Program-made: the position numbers and the translations under genes | Assembly (NCBI GenBank): GCA_024636105.1 | Contig: JAGXHO010000079.1 | Span: forward strand, 1 to 7,465 | Direction of reading: 5' to 3' | DNA: 7,465 nt | From: Trueperaceae bacterium | GTDB taxonomy: Bacteria > Deinococcota > Deinococci > Deinococcales > Trueperaceae | Notes under the pieces: model-generated | Databases searched by the model: none | Seen by the model: only the letters and a program-made list of their open reading frames with translations | What the model was told of the DNA's origin: nothing | Shown here: one piece after another, positions 5,234 to 7,465 of the stretch | Position numbering within the stretch: the first letter of the stretch is position 1 | Layout of the letters: each line of letters opens with the position of its first letter

Positions 5234-6763
5234 ATGGTCGTCCGGCTGCGTCTTGCGCTCGTCGTTTCGCTCGCCTCACTCCTCACCCTGCTTGGCTCGA
5301 TCGCCGGCGCCCAAGGGGCGCTGTCGGGCGAGCTTCGGGCCGACGATGTCGCCGGGTATGTAGTCATCGCCTGCTTCGCCGACGCGGAGGCCGGCTGCGA
5401 CGACGCCCGTAGCGGCGTCGCGGAGATCGCGACCGCCGGCCGCAGCGCCAACTGGGTGATCGAGGGCCTCGAGGTCGGCCCCTTCCTGCTTCTCGCATGG
5501 CGCGACACCAACGGCGACGGGGAGGCGCAGGAAGCCGAACTGGTCGTGATGCTCGATGCGGCCGGCGAGCCCACGCTCGTCTATGCCCCCGCGAGCGGGC
5601 TCGTGATCGCGAGCCCGAGCGCTGCGGCGACCCCGGCGCCACGTACGGGCCCCACCCGCTCGGGCCGCGGGGGGGACGGCGTGGCGGGGGCTGCACCAGC
5701 CGCACCCGCGGCGGCGCCCGCCTCCCCATCGGCCGGTGCCGCCGGCGCCCTCCACCCCGACCTCGTGGGCGTCTGGCAGATGACGCGCGCCTCCGCGGGC
5801 GACTACCGGGACGTCGCGACCGGCAACGCCTTCTCGATGACCTCGGGGTTCTCGACCCTGCTCAAGCTGCGCGCCGACGGTTCGTTCTTGTATCAGTTCT
5901 ACAGCTCGGGCGTCGCGCCCGACTGCGCGTTCGTGACCAACCTCGACAGCGCCGTGGGGCACGCCGCCGTCGAAGGTGGCGCGCTCGTCCTGCGACCGAC
6001 GCAGCGGACGGTCGAGCTCGGCGCCTGCGCGCGCTCCGGGACCTACGAACCGGGCCTCGACCCGATCGTCATGCCCGCGCACCTCACGGAGGAGTTCGAC
6101 GTCGAGGGCCACCGAAGCTGGAAGCTCGACCTCGAGGGGGGCCCGGTGCCGCTGAGCCTCACGCTCCTGCACCGGCCACCGTCGCCGACGCCGCCGCAGC
6201 CGGCCCAGCCGGCCGACTTCGTCCTCGGCGACCAGCCGCCCTTCGACGAGATGCAGGGCGTCTGGACGCCCCACCCGAACAGCGATCTCGGCTTCTTCGA
6301 CCCCGCCACGAACGCCTGGTACCTCCCGGAGTACAACGGCGGCACCCACCTGTGGCTCCGCTTCCAGGGCGACACCTACGACTTGGCGCGCGCTTGGAGA
6401 GACTACGGCTACGAAGGGGTATGCGAGAAGGACTACGTCTACTACGAGCGCGGACGCGCCCAGATGGCCATCCTGGAGGACATCGGCGGTCAGGGCGACC
6501 ACTTTCGGGGCCACGCCCGCTTCGTCGCCGACGACGCGCGGTTGGTGCTGCAGATCCGCGACTGCGGCGCCGACGACGGCGCGACGCTCTACACGCTCAC
6601 GCCGCAGATCAGCTACTACGAGTGGATCTACCGCATGGAGACGAACGACATCGTCTACATCCCGGAGGGCTTCTCGCTCTCCTGCCCTTGGTCGCGCTCC
6701 GAGTGGCAGTTCATGGTGTGCGACTCGCTCCGCGCGTACGGCACCTCGTTCGGGCGTCGCTAG
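5234..6763 (+). CDS. Secreted multidomain protein of unknown function: Ca-loop domain plus two tandem beta-rich (lipocalin-like) domains
   Basis: 509 residues, ATG with GGGAGGT 7 nt upstream. A Sec signal peptide (1-26, cleavage after AGA) precedes an N-terminal beta domain (about 29-125) resembling carboxypeptidase-regulatory-like or DUF2141 folds. It carries an EF-hand-like loop DTNGDGEAQEAE (91-102) with Asp/Asn/Asp/Glu at calcium-ligand positions. An Ala/Pro-rich linker follows (about 126-172). Two related domains, A (177-313) and B (340-458), each open with GVW, run through an aromatic stretch and a T-L-x-L-R-x-D/G-x-Y strand pattern, and contain two cysteines (231, 265; 397, 444). A Pro-rich spacer (315-327) separates them. 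The C-terminus is aromatic with two more cysteines (484, 496). The mature protein has eight cysteines, consistent with disulfides outside the cytoplasm. I do not recognise the family; the lipocalin-like fold is a guess from the pattern. No catalytic motif is seen. Confidence 0.85.
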   Translation: MVVRLRLALVVSLASLLTLLGSIAGAQGALSGELRADDVAGYVVIACFADAEAGCDDARSGVAEIATAGRSANWVIEGLEVGPFLLLAWRDTNGDGEAQEAELVVMLDAAGEPTLVYAPASGLVIASPSAAATPAPRTGPTRSGRGGDGVAGAAPAAPAAAPASPSAGAAGALHPDLVGVWQMTRASAGDYRDVATGNAFSMTSGFSTLLKLRADGSFLYQFYSSGVAPDCAFVTNLDSAVGHAAVEGGALVLRPTQRTVELGACARSGTYEPGLDPIVMPAHLTEEFDVEGHRSWKLDLEGGPVPLSLTLLHRPPSPTPPQPAQPADFVLGDQPPFDEMQGVWTPHPNSDLGFFDPATNAWYLPEYNGGTHLWLRFQGDTYDLARAWRDYGYEGVCEKDYVYYERGRAQMAILEDIGGQGDHFRGHARFVADDARLVLQIRDCGADDGATLYTLTPQISYYEWIYRMETNDIVYIPEGFSLSCPWSRSEWQFMVCDSLRAYGTSFGRR

Positions 6764-6792
6764 GCGCGGTCGCCATTGCCACCGCGGCGCGG

Positions 6793-6810
6793 CGCGCGAA
6801 GCTTCGTGCG
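6793..6810 (+). promoter_or_regulatory. Near-perfect palindrome overlapping the promoter of the sphingomyelinase-like gene
   Basis: CGCGCGA (6793-6799) can pair with TCGTGCG (6804-6810) around AGCT, with one G-U. The core CGAAGCTTCG (6797-6806) is a perfect 10-bp palindrome. It covers the place where a -35 would lie for the box at 6819, so it may be an operator; with no T-tract it is a poor terminator for the upstream gene. Confidence 0.25.
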
Positions 6811-6818
6811 GGGTGGCG

Positions 6819-6824
6819 TAGACT
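6819..6824 (+). promoter_or_regulatory. -10 box of an apparently leaderless gene
   Basis: TAGACT fits TANNNT and ends 9 nt before the GTG at 6834. No Shine-Dalgarno sequence lies between, so the transcript probably starts at or very near the start codon. Confidence 0.45.
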
Positions 6825-6833
6825 CCGCCCACC

Positions 6834-7465
6834 GTGGTGCCTCCCCTCCGCCTTCGAACGCTCGTTGCCGTCCTGGTGCTCGGCCTGGCGCCGTCGTCGT
6901 GGGCGCAGCCGGCGTCGGACGGCGCGTTGGTGCTCGACGTGCTCACCTTCAACACCGCGCTCCTCCCGTCCATCGCTGCCGAGACCCGGCAGGCCGAGCG
7001 TGCCGGCCGCATGGCGCCGCATCTGGTCGGCTACGACGTGGTCGTGTTGCAGGAGCTGTTCGTGAACGCCTGGCGCGACGCCCTACTCGACGAGCTCGCC
7101 GACGCGTACCCGTACCGGGGCGACCTCGTCGGCCGCGATGGCGCCCGCATGATGCCGTTTCGGCAGGACGGCGGCGTCATGATCCTGAGCCGCTGGCCCA
7201 TCGAGCGCCGCGCGAAGCACCTCTTCGAGGGCACCTGCAGCGGTACCGACTGCCTCGCCGACAAGGGCGTCGCGTACGTCGCGCTGCGCATCGGCGAGCG
7301 CTTGGTGCACGTGTTCGGCACGCACGCGCAGTCGGTGTACGGAGGCGACGCCCGCGGCGTCCGCGCCGCGCAGTTCGCGCAGTTCCAAGCGTTCGTGGCG
7401 GCGCAGGCGATCCCGGCCGACGACCCCGTCTTGCTCGCCGGCGACTTCAACGCCGACGCCTTCAC
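6834..7465 (+). CDS. Secreted sphingomyelinase C-like phosphodiesterase, endonuclease/exonuclease/phosphatase superfamily (5' part)
   Basis: 210 codons are present and the 3' end lies beyond the window. The start is a double GTG (6834, 6837) without an SD. A signal peptide (1-24, cleavage after SSWA) precedes a catalytic domain with motifs in the order seen in bacterial neutral sphingomyelinases: LTFNTALL (37-44, Asn40), VVLQELF (70-76, metal ligand Glu74), AYPY (91-94), QDGGVMILSRWPI (111-123), a Cys pair (135, 140), ADKGVAYVAL (142-151), VHVFGTHAQS (158-167, His164) and LLAGDFNAD (200-208, Asp204 and Asn206). The last Asp-His pair of the superfamily would follow outside the window. Such enzymes hydrolyse the phosphodiester of sphingomyelin or related lipids with Mg2+. 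The GTHAQS and DGGV-S-WPI motifs favour this over nuclease or inositol phosphatase relatives, but the true substrate is uncertain. No lesion is seen in the visible part. Confidence 0.85.
   Translation, partial: MVPPLRLRTLVAVLVLGLAPSSWAQPASDGALVLDVLTFNTALLPSIAAETRQAERAGRMAPHLVGYDVVVLQELFVNAWRDALLDELADAYPYRGDLVGRDGARMMPFRQDGGVMILSRWPIERRAKHLFEGTCSGTDCLADKGVAYVALRIGERLVHVFGTHAQSVYGGDARGVRAAQFAQFQAFVAAQAIPADDPVLLAGDFNADAF

Noticed and set aside
6767..6788. Terminator after the secreted protein gene
   Set aside because: CGCGGT/ACCGCG gives a 6-bp stem with a 10-nt loop and no T run, unconvincing in high-GC DNA.
5276..7012. Long minus-strand ORF of 578 codons opposite the secreted protein gene
   Set aside because: It is antisense to a gene with a signal peptide, RBS and organised domains; the translation is Arg/Ala/Gly-rich with no domain pattern, as expected of high-GC shadow frames.
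5497..7065. Plus-strand 522-codon ORF
   Set aside because: Arg/Pro-rich frame-shifted shadow of the secreted protein and of the phosphodiesterase start.

Overview
The window is high-GC DNA, roughly two thirds G+C by eye, with many GTG starts, clear Shine-Dalgarno sites and some genes that look leaderless. A lipobox lipoprotein, two proteins with Sec signal peptides and a YqjD/YqjE-type membrane cluster suggest a free-living diderm bacterium. The lipoprotein's Thr/Gly-rich Ig-like repeat and the TANNNT boxes close to start codons remind me of Deinococcota (Trueperaceae-like), but there is no marker gene, so this assignment is weak.

Layout, left to right. (1) 1-291, minus: 5' part of a lipoprotein gene, with a strong hairpin in its presumed leader. 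(2) 583-813, plus: chaB, preceded by a leader with a -10-like box, a 12-bp palindrome and a small hairpin. (3) 2921-841, minus: a compact four-gene membrane operon: DUF883 (YqjD/ElaB-like) protein, YqjE/Holin-X-like protein, a small protein with a YqjD-like anchor motif, and an AI-2E family transporter. (4) 4796-3119, minus: a decayed operon. etfB carries an in-frame TGA and a frameshifting deletion. The N-terminal part of etfA carries a frameshift and is then fused in frame to the C-terminal half of a glcD-type FAD-linked dehydrogenase. (5) About 4811-5149, plus: the C-terminal third of an F-type ATP synthase gamma subunit, truncated right beside the etfB start. (6) 5234-6763, plus: an unrecognised secreted protein with a calcium-loop-like N-terminal domain, an Ala/Pro linker and two related beta-rich domains. 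(7) 6834 to the end, plus: 5' part of a secreted sphingomyelinase-C-like phosphodiesterase, apparently leaderless.

The main biological story is genome decay at 3119-5149. An ancestral etfB-etfA-glcD operon, the arrangement known from ETF-linked lactate/glycolate dehydrogenases, has collapsed through several independent lesions and lies head-to-head with a remnant of an ATP synthase operon. The flanking genes are intact, so general sequencing error is a less likely explanation, although local misassembly cannot be excluded. The intact genes point to envelope and membrane physiology (membrane-anchored small proteins, transporter, lipoprotein, secreted enzymes). I saw no CRISPR array, tRNA, rRNA, insertion sequence or convincing rho-independent terminator.
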